A stretch of 64,000 bases of DNA from Halogeometricum sp. S1BR25-6 (GCF_031624495.1 NZ_JAMQOP010000002.1:806001-870000); one strand, 5' to 3'; positions 1 through 9,586 are shown, counted from the first letter of the stretch. Numbers and translations are program-made. Notes: generated by a model from the letters alone, not told the origin.

Positions 1-259
1 TGACGGGGTGCATCTCGTAGGGGTTGGCGACGCCGGGACCGAGCCGAATCGACTCCGTCTCGCCCGCGAGGCGCGCGAGGACGGCGAACGGGTCGCGGTT
101 GTTGTAGTGACAGGAGACGAACGCCGCGTCGTAGCCCGCCTCCTCGGCGAGGACGCCGCGTCGAACGACTTCGGGGACGGGGTGCTCGGGCGTCAGTTCG
201 ACGCCGAGGGTGGGAGCGCCGGCGTCCCCGTCGCCGTCGCCATCGGTATCTTCACGCAT
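1..259 (-). CDS. mer: 5,10-methylenetetrahydromethanopterin reductase-like (Mer/luciferase-like), N-terminal part
   Basis: Partial: the first 86 codons are visible and the rest lies beyond base 1. After an acidic Asp/Gly-rich leader the protein reads LGVELTPEHPVPEVVRRG, then a stretch ending RLGPGVANPYEMHPV. That is the start of the F420-dependent luciferase-like TIM-barrel family to which methylenetetrahydromethanopterin reductase belongs. The ATG at 259 overlaps the cofE stop by 8 bases, so the two genes are probably translationally coupled. Linkage to F420 ligase supports an F420-dependent reductase acting on a C1-pterin. The exact substrate is inferred, because haloarchaea are not methanogens and several luciferase-like subfamilies exist. 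Confidence 0.75.
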   Translation of the reverse strand, partial: MREDTDGDGDGDAGAPTLGVELTPEHPVPEVVRRGVLAEEAGYDAAFVSCHYNNRDPFAVLARLAGETESIRLGPGVANPYEMHPV

Positions 260-1010
260 CGTCGTGCTCCCAGGCGCGCACGGCCTGCCGGACGAAGTCT
301 CCCTCTATCTCCCGGTAGAGGTTGTCGCTGCCGTCGTGGTCGCCCCACTCGAAGTCCCGAACGACGACGACGGGCGTGCCGCCGTCGCCCTCGCCGACGA
401 GGAGGTTCGCGGCCGCGGCGAGTTCGTCCACGACGCTCTCGACGGTCACGCCGAGTTCGCGGCCGTCGCGGTCGGACTCCCCGCGCCAGTCTCTGGACGC
501 GGACATTCCGGCCCACCCGAGGGCGACGCCGCGTTGCCCGTGGCGGAACGGCCGCCCGCAGGTGTCGGTAACGATGACCCTGTCCGCGGGCAGGTCCGCG
601 CGGAGTCGCGCGGCGCTCTCGGACGGTCGCTCCGGCAGGAGCAGCAGGTCGTTGTCGGCGACGTTCGAGCGGTCGATGCCGGCGTTGACGCCGACGTGGC
701 CGAAGCGCGTCTCGGTGAGGAGAAAGGGCGACTCCATCAGCAGGTCGACGCTCTCTTCGAGGACGGCCTGCGCGAAGCGCGGGTCCTTCTCCTCGCCGGT
801 CGCTTCCTCTAAGTCGGCGGCTATCTCGCGGGCGCGCGGTCCCGCCGGGAAGTCATCCAAGTCGAACAGTCTGCCCTCGGCCTTCGAGACGACCGTCGAG
901 GCGACGCAGACCACGTCCTCCTCCCGCAGGTCGACCCGGTCGCGAATCGTCGCCGCGAGGTCGTCGCCCGGCCGGACCTCCGGCACGTCGGGGACGGCGA
1001 ACAGTTCCAT
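252..1010 (-). CDS. cofE: Coenzyme F420-0:L-glutamate ligase CofE
   Basis: A 252-residue protein of the usual CofE length. It begins MELFAVPDVPEVRPGDDLA and contains the family blocks VVCVASTVVSKAEGR, FGHVGVNAGIDRSNV and IVTDTCGRPFRHGQRGVA. CofE adds glutamates to F420-0 using GTP in the cytoplasm to give the polyglutamylated cofactor. It is the promoter-proximal gene of a two-gene unit: its TGA overlaps the ATG of the F420-dependent reductase downstream. The ATG at 1010 begins directly at the conserved N-terminus, so the start is secure. Confidence 0.93.
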   Translation of the reverse strand: MELFAVPDVPEVRPGDDLAATIRDRVDLREEDVVCVASTVVSKAEGRLFDLDDFPAGPRAREIAADLEEATGEEKDPRFAQAVLEESVDLLMESPFLLTETRFGHVGVNAGIDRSNVADNDLLLLPERPSESAARLRADLPADRVIVTDTCGRPFRHGQRGVALGWAGMSASRDWRGESDRDGRELGVTVESVVDELAAAANLLVGEGDGGTPVVVVRDFEWGDHDGSDNLYREIEGDFVRQAVRAWEHDDA

Positions 1011-1184
1011 GCTCGTCGGTCGGCGCGGGGACGTAAAAAGCGGACAGATGTTGGTGAGTGCAGCCGGTTCCTTGGAGTCGCCAGCGCCGTTGAAGTCCGC
1101 GCGTCCTGACAGAATGCGCGTGCCGAATACAACCTCTGTATTCAGCAGATAAGACGGTCGGTGTTGACCAGTTCGGCGACCGGA

Positions 1185-2630
1185 TCAGGCAGTCGGCGCG
1201 ACGTTCTGATTCCGGTGGAACAGGTTGTCCGGGTCGTACTTCCGCTTCAGTTCCACGAGCCGGTCGTAATTCTCGCGGTAGGCGGCGCGCTCCTCGCCCG
1301 CCTCCTCGGGAATGAAATTGACGTAGACGCCGCCGGTGGCGTGAGGGGCCATCGCTTCGTGAAGCTCACGGGTCCAGGCGATGCACTCGTCGTCTTGGGC
1401 CGGGTCGGTCCAGCGCGTGTGGAGGTTCATGAGGAACTCCGCGTTCCGGTGGGGGTACGCCGTCGCGCCCACGGGTACGTCGTTGATCGCACCGCCGAGT
1501 TGGGCGATGGCAATCTCACTCTCCGGCGTGGGCAGCGACTCGCCGTACGTCACGAAGGTGTCGATCATCCCGTCGGTGAACTCGACGAAGTTGTGGGACT
1601 TCCAGTAGTTCCGCGCTCCGGGGGTGAGCAGGCCGTCGAACCCCTGCTGCCAGCCAGCGTACGAGTGAGGTCCGATGACGTCGGCGATGGGATCGCCGAT
1701 ATCCCGCAGCGGTTGCAGGGCTGTTTCGCCGTCGGCCAGGGTGCCGTCGTAGTAGACTCCGACTACGAGCACCATCTTACCGTGCCACTCCTCCGGGATG
1801 AACGGGAGTGGTGGCGCGTGCCTGATGACCATCCAGGCGGTGACCTCGTCGGGGGCGTCGGCGACGAACTCGCGGTAGGCCGCCATCACCTCGGCCGTGT
1901 CGTCGAACGGATGGACGATCAGCCCCGAGAGCACCTCGGGACCGACCTCGTGGAGGTCGAACTCGAAGGACGTGACGACACCGAAGTTGCCGCCACCGCC
2001 CCGGAGCCCCCAGAAGAGGTCGGAGTTCTCGTCCTCGCTGGCGTGGACGAGACGACCGTCGGCCGTGACCACGTCCGCTCCGCGGAGGTTGTCGGCGGTC
2101 AGACCGTACCGACGGGAGAGCCATCCGAAACCCCCGCCGAGCGTCAAGCCGGAGATGCCCGTCGTCGAATTGTATCCGACGGGCGTGGCGAGACCGAACG
2201 CCTGCGCCTCGTGGTCGAACTCCGCGAGTATCACGCCCGGTTCGACCCGTGCGGTATTCGCCTCCGGGTCGATGCGGATAGACTTCATGGGCGAGAGGTC
2301 GATCACGAGACCGTCGTCGACGATGGCGTTCCCGGCGATGTTGTGACCCGCGCCCTTCACCGCGATGGGCACACCCTGCTCGCGGGCGAAGTTCACCGCC
2401 GCGATGACGTCGGCGACGCCCGCACACTGGGCGATCAGCGCGGGCCGCCGGTCGATCATGGCGTTCCAGACCGTCCGGGCTTCTTCGTACTCCTCAGTCT
2501 CCGATGTGAGGAGTCTGCCGCGGAAGCCCGTCTCTAGTTCTGCTACTATACTATCGTCTAACGGACTGGCGTGAATTGCCACGACAAATTCTCCGAGGTG
2601 ACATACGTGACGTGAGTATAAGTAGTTCAT
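1185..2630 (-). CDS. FAD-binding oxidoreductase, berberine-bridge/6-hydroxynicotine oxidase-like
   Basis: A 481-residue flavoprotein. The PCMH FAD-binding domain occupies about residues 45-215, with the likely 8-alpha-FAD histidine in GVPIAVKGAGHNIAGNAI and the motifs GLTLGGGFGWLSRRYG and WGLRGGGGNFGVVTSFEF. The C-terminal BBE domain ends YDPDNLFHRNQNVAPTA. Such enzymes oxidise sugars, alcohols or alkaloid-like substrates with oxygen; the substrate here is unknown. I chose the ATG at 2630 over the adjacent GTG at 2633 because a TATA box lies about 25 nt upstream and would give a leaderless mRNA. The gene stands alone beside a comparatively AT-rich upstream region, which may indicate acquisition by transfer. 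Confidence 0.85.
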   Translation of the reverse strand: MNYLYSRHVCHLGEFVVAIHASPLDDSIVAELETGFRGRLLTSETEEYEEARTVWNAMIDRRPALIAQCAGVADVIAAVNFAREQGVPIAVKGAGHNIAGNAIVDDGLVIDLSPMKSIRIDPEANTARVEPGVILAEFDHEAQAFGLATPVGYNSTTGISGLTLGGGFGWLSRRYGLTADNLRGADVVTADGRLVHASEDENSDLFWGLRGGGGNFGVVTSFEFDLHEVGPEVLSGLIVHPFDDTAEVMAAYREFVADAPDEVTAWMVIRHAPPLPFIPEEWHGKMVLVVGVYYDGTLADGETALQPLRDIGDPIADVIGPHSYAGWQQGFDGLLTPGARNYWKSHNFVEFTDGMIDTFVTYGESLPTPESEIAIAQLGGAINDVPVGATAYPHRNAEFLMNLHTRWTDPAQDDECIAWTRELHEAMAPHATGGVYVNFIPEEAGEERAAYRENYDRLVELKRKYDPDNLFHRNQNVAPTA

Positions 2631-2649
2631 CACGATTATTGAGTATAGT

Positions 2650-2659
2650 CTTTATATCC
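2650..2659 (-). promoter_or_regulatory. TATA box of the FAD oxidoreductase
   Basis: On the minus strand the sequence reads GGATATAAAG, a good archaeal TATA box centred about 25 nt before the ATG at 2630. Transcription would therefore start at or next to the start codon, the leaderless arrangement common in haloarchaea. Confidence 0.6.
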
Positions 2660-2877
2660 TCTATCTCGATTCTCCGGGTGAAATCTTCCGAGTCACGAGA
2701 GATACCCGCTCTGCACCGAGTCATTCCGTCACTGTGGGCGTTGAGACCGTGACCGACTCTTCTCTTCTATTCAGCAGGTCTCGCCGAATTATCAGTGGCC
2801 GGTTATTTAAACAGAACTGAATCGAGCGAACCGCGGAACTCGCGGGCGTCTCGTCGGACGGGTCCCGCCTGCCGAGT

Positions 2878-3384
2878 TTACTCGTGGTGCAGCGTCACGG
2901 ACACGTCCGACCCGTCGACGGTGAGCCGGTACATCGTCGTCTCGGCGGCCGGTTCGGCCCCCGTCGCGCTCCCGGGATTGAGCAGGCGGACGCCGTCGAC
3001 GAACTCGTCCATCACGTCGTGGGTGTGCCCGCAGATGCCGACGGCGTCCGGTCCGCCTTCCTCGCGGACCGCGTCGGCGACGCGTTCGCGGTAGCCCTCC
3101 AGCGACCCGGACCCGTGAGTGACGACGAAGCGCACGTCCTCCACGTCGAGCGTCGCCGTCTCGGGGAGGTCGAACCCCCGCGGGTCGATGTTGCCGACGA
3201 CGGCCGTGAGGTTGGCCTCGCCGCCGGCGAGTTCGACCACCCGCTCGTACGCCTCCGCGGAGTCGAAATCGCCCGCGTGGACGACGTGGTCGGCCGCGCT
3301 GATGCGCCCTTCGACCCACTCCGGGATGCGCTCCTCGCGCGAGGGGACGTGCGTGTCGCTGACGACGGCGAGGTCCACGGACAT
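2878..3384 (-). CDS. Calcineurin-like metallophosphoesterase (YfcE/MJ0936 family)
   Basis: 168 residues with the phosphoesterase metal motifs in order: D-x-H in LAVVSDTHVPSRE, GDFDS, VVGNID (GNxD), THGSG, and GICGHTHDVMDE (GHTH) followed by LLNPGSATGAEP. These small cytoplasmic enzymes hydrolyse phosphodiesters, often cyclic nucleotides, with two bound metals; the natural substrate is unknown. The ATG at 3384 directly precedes the conserved first strand, whereas the reading frame extends upstream without conserved sequence. It is divergent from the NUDIX/eIF2B gene, with 58 bases between the starts. Confidence 0.88.
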   Translation of the reverse strand: MSVDLAVVSDTHVPSREERIPEWVEGRISAADHVVHAGDFDSAEAYERVVELAGGEANLTAVVGNIDPRGFDLPETATLDVEDVRFVVTHGSGSLEGYRERVADAVREEGGPDAVGICGHTHDVMDEFVDGVRLLNPGSATGAEPAAETTMYRLTVDGSDVSVTLHHE

Positions 3385-3442
3385 ACGAGGAGGTACGCCC
3401 GTCGACCCAAAAACCGTTGTCCCGAGGGATGTAGGGTGTGGC

Positions 3443-4714
3443 ATGGACCACGTCGTCACCTGCTTCGTCCGCAACCGCGGCGAGGTACTGCTCACCCGCC
3501 GCAGCGAGCGAGCGGGCACCTACACCGGCCGCTGGGCGGGCGTCTCGGGCTACGTCGAGGAGGAAAACGAGAAGGCCGAGTTCGACGCCCGGCGGGAACT
3601 GCGCGAGGAGATTGGACTCGGCGGCGCGAGCCTCCGCCTCGTCAGAATCGGCGAGACGCTCGCCGTCGACGACGAGGAAGGGTCGTTCGTCGTCCACCCG
3701 TTCCTGTTCGAGTCGACGACGCGGGAGGTGCGACCGAACGAGGAACTCGCCGCGGTGGAGTGGGCCGACCCGACGGCGATTCGCGACCGGGAGACCGTTC
3801 CGCGCCTCTGGGAGACGTGGCGACGCGTCGCACCGGGCGTCGAGGACGTGCGCGAGGACCGAACGAACGGGTCGGCGTGGATTTCGGCGCGCGCGCTGGA
3901 GGTGCTCCGCGACGCCGCCGTCGACGCCGACGACTGGGAGTCGGTCGCCGAGGTGGGCCGCGAACTCCGCGACGCGCGCCCGAGCATGGCCGCCGTCGCG
4001 AACCGCGTGAACCGCGTGCTCGCGACGGCCGAGCGTCGTCCGGAGGCCGTCGCGGCCGCGGCGGTCCGCGCGCTCTCGTCGGCGCACGCCGCGAGCGAGG
4101 CGTCCTCCGCGACGCTGGTCGACCGCCTCCGCGACGCCGAGGTGACGGGCGTGGCGACGCTCTCGCGGTCGGGGACCGTCTCCGAGTGCCTCCGCGCGTT
4201 CGACCCTGACTCGGTCCTCGTCGCGGAGTCTCGCCCCGAACGCGAGGGCGTCGACGTCGCGGAGACGGCCGCCGAGGAGACGGCGGCGGCGGTGACGCTG
4301 ACCACCGAGGCGGCGCTGCCGGCGGCGTTGGCGGACGGCGACGTCGCTCCGGACGCCGTCGTCGTCGGCGCGGACGCGGTGCTGCCGGACGGGAGCGTCG
4401 TCAACAAGACGGGGACGACGGGACTCGCGTTGGCCGCGCGGGAGGCGGGCGTCCCCGTCTACGTCGTCGCCGCGCGCGACAAGATTCGACCGACGGGTGA
4501 CGACCGGGTGGCCGACGAGGCGTCGCCCGCGGAGTCGGTGTACGACGGCGAGGAGTCGGTCGACGTGTTCGCGCCGACGTTCGAGCGGGTACCCGGTCGA
4601 CTCGTCGACGGCCTCGCCACCGAGGACGGACTGCTCGACGGCGACGACGCGCGGCGGGTCGCCGCCGAACACGCCGAGCACGCGGCGTGGGACGGACGGG
4701 ACGACGAGGACTGA
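3443..4714 (+). CDS. NUDIX hydrolase fused to eIF-2B-like (MtnA/R15P isomerase-fold) domain
   Basis: A 423-residue two-domain protein. Residues 1-140 form a NUDIX domain whose box ends RELREEIGL (residues 51-59, metal-binding E55 and E56). The upstream glycine is displaced by one residue from the consensus spacing. Residues 150-423 resemble the eIF-2B alpha/MtnA/ribose-1,5-bisphosphate isomerase family, with VVVGADAVLPDGSVV followed by NKTGTTGLALAAR. NUDIX enzymes cleave nucleoside diphosphate derivatives, and the partner fold isomerises phosphosugars or regulates eIF2. The fusion suggests two consecutive steps of nucleotide or sugar-phosphate salvage, which is inference. The ATG at 3443 begins the NUDIX domain directly. 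Confidence 0.85.
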   Translation: MDHVVTCFVRNRGEVLLTRRSERAGTYTGRWAGVSGYVEEENEKAEFDARRELREEIGLGGASLRLVRIGETLAVDDEEGSFVVHPFLFESTTREVRPNEELAAVEWADPTAIRDRETVPRLWETWRRVAPGVEDVREDRTNGSAWISARALEVLRDAAVDADDWESVAEVGRELRDARPSMAAVANRVNRVLATAERRPEAVAAAAVRALSSAHAASEASSATLVDRLRDAEVTGVATLSRSGTVSECLRAFDPDSVLVAESRPEREGVDVAETAAEETAAAVTLTTEAALPAALADGDVAPDAVVVGADAVLPDGSVVNKTGTTGLALAAREAGVPVYVVAARDKIRPTGDDRVADEASPAESVYDGEESVDVFAPTFERVPGRLVDGLATEDGLLDGDDARRVAAEHAEHAAWDGRDDED

Positions 4715-5068
4715 CGCCGGGCGGCGGACGGTGGGCGACGAAGGACGCCGGCCGCGGGAGCGGCGATGGCAAGCGTGAAATGCGACGGTCCGCTACCGAG
4801 GGACGGGCGACAGTGACGAGGGTTACCCCCACCGAGCCCCGTGTGACGAGGCAGTTAACGCCCGAGTCGCCCTTCCGAGACGGACCGTCCTCCTTCGACC
4901 CGACGACCGCGAGCGTCCGCGACGACCGAGGCGTCTGTTCAAGCGTTCGATAGTTTTCGCGCCGAGAGCCGCTCGTTAACGGCGACGTAACGCGAAACAG
5001 TGCGAAACGCAACCGTTTTTGAGAAATGGTCGCCGCGATTTAAGTCGCTCGCGGTTCGCCGGGGAAGC
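4715..5068 (+). other. Intergenic region, no gene seen
   Basis: No supportable coding sequence. It holds two GTTAAC hexamers about 120 bases apart (near 4855 and 4976, the second inside CGTTAACG), a repeated GCGAAAC near 4990-5010, and a T-run near 5027. A TATA-like box (GATTTAAG, about 5037-5044) serves the GTG start at 5069. The region may carry regulatory sites for the receiver-PAS gene. Confidence 0.4.
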
Positions 5069-5857
5069 GTGAGCGAGCACGACCCGAGTGCGGACGAGGG
5101 CGTAGGGATACTGCTCGTCGACGACGACCCGGCGTTCGTGGAGGCGGCGGCGACGTTCGTTGGCCGCCACCTCTCGGGGACGAGGACGTACACCGCCGGG
5201 TCGCCGGCCGACGCGCGCGAGTTCATGGCGTCGCGCGGCGACGACGTCGACTGCGTCGTCAGCGACTACGACATGCGGCACGAGAGCGGCGTCGACTTCC
5301 TGCGCGACCTCCGGGAGGCGTTCCCGAACCTCCCGTTCATCCTCTTCACCGGGAAGAGCGCCGACGAGGTGGCGGGCGAAGCGTTCCGGGCGGGCGCGAC
5401 GGACTACCTGAAAAAGGAGATGGGCACCGAGCAGTTCGAGGTGCTCGCCCGACGCATCGACCTGTCCGTCACCGCCGCGCGTGTCGCGTGCGAGGCGGCG
5501 CGGAACCGAAGGCTGCTCGACGCCGCGTTCGACGCCGTCGGCGACCCGTTCTACGCGTTCGACACCGAGGGGCGGTTCCTGCGCTGGAACGACGCGCTGG
5601 TGGCGCAGACCGGGTACTCCGACGAGGAGGTGGCCGAGATGCACCCGACGGAGTTCTTCGAGGGGGCGGATAGAGAGCGGGTCGCGGCGGCCATCGACGC
5701 CGTCGTCGACGACGGGGAGGCGACCGTCGAGGCGTCGGTCCGAACGAAGAGGGGCGACCGCCGCCCGTACAAGTTCACCGGGTCGCTCGTCGTCGACGAG
5801 GCGGGCGACCCGTTCGCCGTCTGCGGCGTCGGCCGCGACCGCTCGGACCGCGACTGA
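5069..5857 (+). CDS. Response-regulator receiver domain with PAS domain
   Basis: 262 residues. The receiver domain spans about residues 10-125, with acidic pocket D18-D20 in ILLVDDDPAF, phospho-acceptor D66 in VVSDYDM, T94 in LFTGK and K115 in DYLKKEM. A PAS domain follows at about 150-258 (FDAVGDPFYAFDTEGRFLRW). No histidine kinase or DNA-binding domain is present, a common haloarchaeal receiver-PAS layout that probably relays a signal to other proteins. I prefer the GTG at 5069 because the box GATTTAAG lies about 27 nt upstream. An upstream ATG at 5000 would add 23 non-conserved residues and lies before that promoter. Confidence 0.85.
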   Translation: MSEHDPSADEGVGILLVDDDPAFVEAAATFVGRHLSGTRTYTAGSPADAREFMASRGDDVDCVVSDYDMRHESGVDFLRDLREAFPNLPFILFTGKSADEVAGEAFRAGATDYLKKEMGTEQFEVLARRIDLSVTAARVACEAARNRRLLDAAFDAVGDPFYAFDTEGRFLRWNDALVAQTGYSDEEVAEMHPTEFFEGADRERVAAAIDAVVDDGEATVEASVRTKRGDRRPYKFTGSLVVDEAGDPFAVCGVGRDRSDRD

Positions 5858-5914
5858 ACCGGGAACTCGAAGCGCTCCTCGACCGCCTCGGCGTCGGGCC
5901 GAACGCCGGGCGCC

Positions 5915-6535
5915 TCAGCTGACGAACTTCAGGAGGTCGTCGCGCTTCTGCTCGTGGAAGTGAGTGCGCAAGGCCTCTTCGAGCGTGTCGAGGCTCCCGC
6001 GCTTGGCGCTGATGGGCGCGACGACGTCGGACCACTGCTTCCACGGCGGCATCAGTCCGAGTCGGTCGCAGAGGTCGTTCAGGCGTTCGTCCCGGTCGTC
6101 GACTTTGTCCATCTTGTTCACCGCGACGACGACGGGAATCCCGAGTTCGCGCAGGAAGTGGAACATCTCCACGTCGTGCGGTATCTCGTCGGGGCCGGAG
6201 TGGCGGTCGATGATGTCGACGGCGCTCTTGCCGTCGACGACGAGGACGCCCGCGAGGATGTCGTCGGCGTTCGACTCGATGTACCGGACGATGTCGGTCT
6301 TTATCTCCTCGCGGCGGTCCTCCTCGACGCCGGACATGAACCCGAACCCCGGCAGGTCGGTGAACATGAAGTCGTCGCCGGCCCAGTCGAAGTGATTCGG
6401 CTGCCGGGTCACGCCGGGTTTCTTCCCCGTCGTGAACTTCGAGTGGCCCGTCAACTCCCGCATGATGGTCGACTTGCCGACGTTGGAACGCCCGACGAGG
6501 ACGACCTCCTGTCGGTCCGGGCGGTCTTCGAACAT
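5915..6535 (-). CDS. engB: EngB/YihA family GTP-binding protein
   Basis: 206 residues carrying a complete set of GTPase motifs: G1 [10 protein letters not shown]3 [11 protein letters not shown]4 VAVNKMDK and G5 PISAKRG. EngB proteins assist large-subunit ribosome assembly in bacteria, and the archaeal form is assumed to do the same. The ATG at 6535 sits eleven codons before the G1 strand, as expected. It lies convergent to the receiver-PAS gene and downstream of the universal stress protein, with no obvious operon partner. Confidence 0.92.
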   Translation of the reverse strand: MFEDRPDRQEVVLVGRSNVGKSTIMRELTGHSKFTTGKKPGVTRQPNHFDWAGDDFMFTDLPGFGFMSGVEEDRREEIKTDIVRYIESNADDILAGVLVVDGKSAVDIIDRHSGPDEIPHDVEMFHFLRELGIPVVVAVNKMDKVDDRDERLNDLCDRLGLMPPWKQWSDVVAPISAKRGSLDTLEEALRTHFHEQKRDDLLKFVS

Positions 6536-6626
6536 GTGCGAGGAGACGCCGTCGCCGCGGTTAACGCTGGCGTTGCGGTCCGTCGCAGTCGCCGAACGAA
6601 CTCGTCGGCGGCACCGAAGCGGCCCG

Positions 6627-7331
6627 TCACTCCGACTCCGACTCCGGCTTCGACCGCGGCCGCCGCACCACGAGCACCGGCCCGACCGACTCCGCCGCGA
6701 CGCGTTCGGTCACCTCCCCGAACAGGAACGACTGGAGCGAGGGGGCCTGTTCGCCCATCACGATGGCGTCGTGGTCGGGGACCGCGTCGAGAAGCGCCTC
6801 CAAGGGGGCCGCGCCCTCGGCAATCCTCGTCGTCGCGGCGATGCCGGCGGCGTCGAGTCGCTCGGCCGCCGCTTCCATCGATACCGCGCCGTCGTCGCCG
6901 GCGACCCGGAGAAGCGTCACGTCGATGGCGCGGTCGCCGACGAGTTCGGTCACGAACGCGAGGATGCGGTCGGCCGCGACGTCGCCCGAGAGCGACACCA
7001 GTATCCGGTCGACCGCTCCCGTCGCCCCCGAGATGGCGTACGCCCGTGCACCAACCTCGTCGGCGACCCGGTCGACGGTCTTCTGCCGGTCGGCGGTGAA
7101 GACGAGCCGGTAGTCGGCGCTCCCGCCGGCGTCGCGGAACTCCTCGGCGATATCCGCGAGCGCCGCGTTCGCGCGCTCCTCGTACTGGAGGCGTGCCTGA
7201 TCGGGCGGCGTCTGCTCGGGGAGCACGTGGTAGCCGAGAACCGTCACGTCCATCGTGCCGAGGAGGTTCATCAGTCCGAGCGGGACGGCCTCGTTTTCGA
7301 GCACCGCGACGGGCACGAGGACGCGCGACAT
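6627..7331 (-). CDS. Universal stress protein (UspA-like)
   Basis: 234 residues. The N-terminal strand is [16 protein letters not shown], and the C-terminal part carries a degenerate USP nucleotide loop, [17 protein letters not shown], followed by [11 protein letters not shown]. The length suggests two diverged USP folds. Its ATG (7329-7331) overlaps the stop of the amino acid permease gene by one base, so it is the second gene of a permease-USP operon. This pairing is common in haloarchaea, where the USP may sense nucleotides and regulate the transporter (inference). Confidence 0.85.
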   Translation of the reverse strand: MSRVLVPVAVLENEAVPLGLMNLLGTMDVTVLGYHVLPEQTPPDQARLQYEERANAALADIAEEFRDAGGSADYRLVFTADRQKTVDRVADEVGARAYAISGATGAVDRILVSLSGDVAADRILAFVTELVGDRAIDVTLLRVAGDDGAVSMEAAAERLDAAGIAATTRIAEGAAPLEALLDAVPDHDAIVMGEQAPSLQSFLFGEVTERVAAESVGPVLVVRRPRSKPESESE

Positions 7332-8752
7332 CAGAGCGCCCCCCTGAGGTTCACGTCGCGAGCGTAGTAGAAGTACCATCCCGCGGCCGCGAGCATGAGG
7401 CCGAGCCCGATGACCTGAGACGCCGTCTGCATGAATCCGATGAGAGCGAAGCTCGCAACCGCGCCGAGCGCCGGCACGACGGGGTAGCCGGGCGTCCGGA
7501 AGTCCGGGTCGTACCACTCGGGTTCGTCGCGGCGGAGGACGACGAGGGCGACGCAGATGAGTCCGTACAGGACGAGGTGGAGGAACGAGGCGACCTCCGC
7601 GAGCACTTCGACCCGCCCGGTCGCCACCAGGACGAGGATGGGGCCCCCGGCCATCCCGAGTGCGACGTGCGGCGTGCCGTACTTCAGATTGATACGGCAG
7701 GCCCACCGCGGCAAGAGCGCGTCCTTCGAGACGGCGTAGATGGCCCGAGACGTGCTCAGAATCGAGGCGTTCGCGCTCGACATCGTCGCCAACAGTCCGC
7801 CGAAGACGATGGCCAGCGCCCCCGCAGACCCGAGGTAGTGCCGCCCGACGTCGACCATCGCCGTCTCGCCGAGGCTCGCGAGGCGCTCGCTCCCGAACGC
7901 GCTCGTCGCGACGAATATCGTCGTAACGTACAGCACGGTCACGACGAGCACGGACCCGACCATCGCCAAGGGGAGGTTCCGACCCGGCCGTTTCATCTCG
8001 CCGGCCACCGTCGCGACCTGTGCGAACCCGAGATAGGAAGTGAACACGAGGGCGGCGGTCGTCAGAACCGGGAACGGACCGAACGGCATGAACCGCTCGG
8101 GCGTGCTCGGTCGGCCGATGAGTCCGAGGGCGTCGAGCGTTCCCCACAGGAGCACGACGGCGAGGATGGAGAGGAGGAGGGCGACGACGCCGTTCTGGAG
8201 CTTCGCCGCGTTCTCGGTTCCGGTGACGTTGAGGAGCGTGAAGCCGACGCCGAAGACCAAGGCGATGGGGATGACCAACTCGGGTCCGAGCACGATACCG
8301 AGTTCCGCGAGCGTGTCGACGGCGTAGAAGCCGAATCCCACGAGGTAGAAGGCCGCGGCGAAGACGAGACCGAACCACAGCGAGAGTCCGACGACGGCGC
8401 CGGCGAGCGTTCCGAGGCCCCGCGAGATGAAGTAGTAGCCGCCGCCGCTCTTCGGCATCGCCGTCGCCAGTTCGGAGGCCGGCAGTGCGACGAGAAGTGC
8501 GACGACGCCGCCGAGTGCGAACGACCCCGCGGCGGCGGGTCCCGCCCGACCGGCCGCCAGCCCCGGAAAGACGAAGATACCGGCACCGATCATCGTTCCC
8601 ACGCCGATGGCGAGGCCGCCCGTGAGTCCGATAGTCCGCTCTAACTCCGAGTCGTCGGTGTAGGTCGCCTCGTCGGTCTCGACGCTCCGCTCGACGTCCG
8701 GCGCTTCCCCTTCGAGGTTCGCCCCGACGTCGGTCGGCTCTTCGGAGACCAT
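7331..8752 (-). CDS. APC-family amino acid permease
   Basis: About 473 residues with some 12 hydrophobic segments after an acidic cytoplasmic N-terminus of about 45 residues. The first membrane segment [23 protein letters not shown] carries the G-x-G-x-x-x-G-x-G-I-F signature of APC transporters. Later [13 protein letters not shown]-like sequence ([16 protein letters not shown]) is also typical. It imports or exchanges an unidentified amino acid across the cytoplasmic membrane. I use the ATG at 8752 rather than an upstream TTG. The downstream USP gene overlaps its stop codon, so the two are co-expressed. Confidence 0.9.
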   Translation of the reverse strand: MVSEEPTDVGANLEGEAPDVERSVETDEATYTDDSELERTIGLTGGLAIGVGTMIGAGIFVFPGLAAGRAGPAAAGSFALGGVVALLVALPASELATAMPKSGGGYYFISRGLGTLAGAVVGLSLWFGLVFAAAFYLVGFGFYAVDTLAELGIVLGPELVIPIALVFGVGFTLLNVTGTENAAKLQNGVVALLLSILAVVLLWGTLDALGLIGRPSTPERFMPFGPFPVLTTAALVFTSYLGFAQVATVAGEMKRPGRNLPLAMVGSVLVVTVLYVTTIFVATSAFGSERLASLGETAMVDVGRHYLGSAGALAIVFGGLLATMSSANASILSTSRAIYAVSKDALLPRWACRINLKYGTPHVALGMAGGPILVLVATGRVEVLAEVASFLHLVLYGLICVALVVLRRDEPEWYDPDFRTPGYPVVPALGAVASFALIGFMQTASQVIGLGLMLAAAGWYFYYARDVNLRGAL

Positions 8753-8878
8753 GTGCCGTGTTCGCAACAAACAGTTGTAAGGCTACTCCCCGTTCGAGAG
8801 GAGACGCGGGTGCGGTCGCCCGACGTTCGTCCCCGCTCGGGTGACGAGGTACTAGTACGCGGCCTCGCAAGTGGTGGC

Positions 8879-9586
8879 ATGGAGAAACAGAAGCTCCGAG
8901 AGCGTATCTGGGACGAATTAGAGGAGAGCGGAGAAGCCAGATTTCCATATCCTCCCCATGACAGAATTCCCAATTTCAACGGGGCGGACGAGGCGGCAAA
9001 TCGACTATCGGAGAACGAGGCGTGGCAGGAGGCGGACGTGATTAAGTCCAATCCCGACTCTCCGCAACTTCCCGTCCGGCGGGCGGCGCTGCGGCAGGGG
9101 AAGACGGTCTACATGGCCGTCCCACGACTTCGGGACGAGAACTGTTTCCTTCGGTTGGACCCCGCCGAGATAGACGATATCGACCACGCGACGACCATCG
9201 GCGGGTCGTCGGAGGTCGGCGTACAGGTCGGACCCGACGAGATGGAACCGGTCGACCTGATCGTCTCGGGGAGCGTCGCGGTGAACGGCGACGGTGCGCG
9301 CGTCGGGAAAGGCGAGGGATACAGCGACCTGGAGTTCGCTATTCTTCGGGAGTTCGGACTGGTCGACGACGACACGACAACGGTGACGACGCTCCACGAG
9401 ACGCAGTTCGTCGACAGGGAGATTCCGACGACGCCACAGGACGTACCGATCGAGTGGGTGTTCACGCCCGAACGGTCGATTCGGACGGAGGCATCCGCGC
9501 GGAAACCCTCGGGAGTCGCGTGGGAGGAGGTGACCGACGAACGAATCGAGGCGATACCGGTTCTGGAGCGACTGAAGGGCGAGTAG
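8879..9586 (+). CDS. 5-formyltetrahydrofolate cyclo-ligase-like protein
   Basis: 235 residues starting MEKQKLRERIWDELEESGEAR, where the N-terminal basic helix is typical. Later blocks are RRAALRQGKTVYMAVPRL, PVDLIVSGSVAVNGDGARVGKGEGYSDLEFAIL and VDREIPTTPQDVPIEWVFTP. These match the MTHFS/5-FCL fold, which uses ATP to convert 5-formyl-THF to methenyl-THF. Haloarchaeal members are divergent and their substrate is not established. TACTAGTA about 27 nt upstream of the ATG could be the promoter of a leaderless message. It is divergent from the APC permease. Confidence 0.8.
   Translation: MEKQKLRERIWDELEESGEARFPYPPHDRIPNFNGADEAANRLSENEAWQEADVIKSNPDSPQLPVRRAALRQGKTVYMAVPRLRDENCFLRLDPAEIDDIDHATTIGGSSEVGVQVGPDEMEPVDLIVSGSVAVNGDGARVGKGEGYSDLEFAILREFGLVDDDTTTVTTLHETQFVDREIPTTPQDVPIEWVFTPERSIRTEASARKPSGVAWEEVTDERIEAIPVLERLKGE

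Noticed and set aside
1161-2537. Long plus-strand open frame (458 codons) opposite the FAD oxidoreductase
   Set aside because: High-GC codon bias keeps antisense frames open. It has no recognisable domain, while the minus strand has full family motifs.
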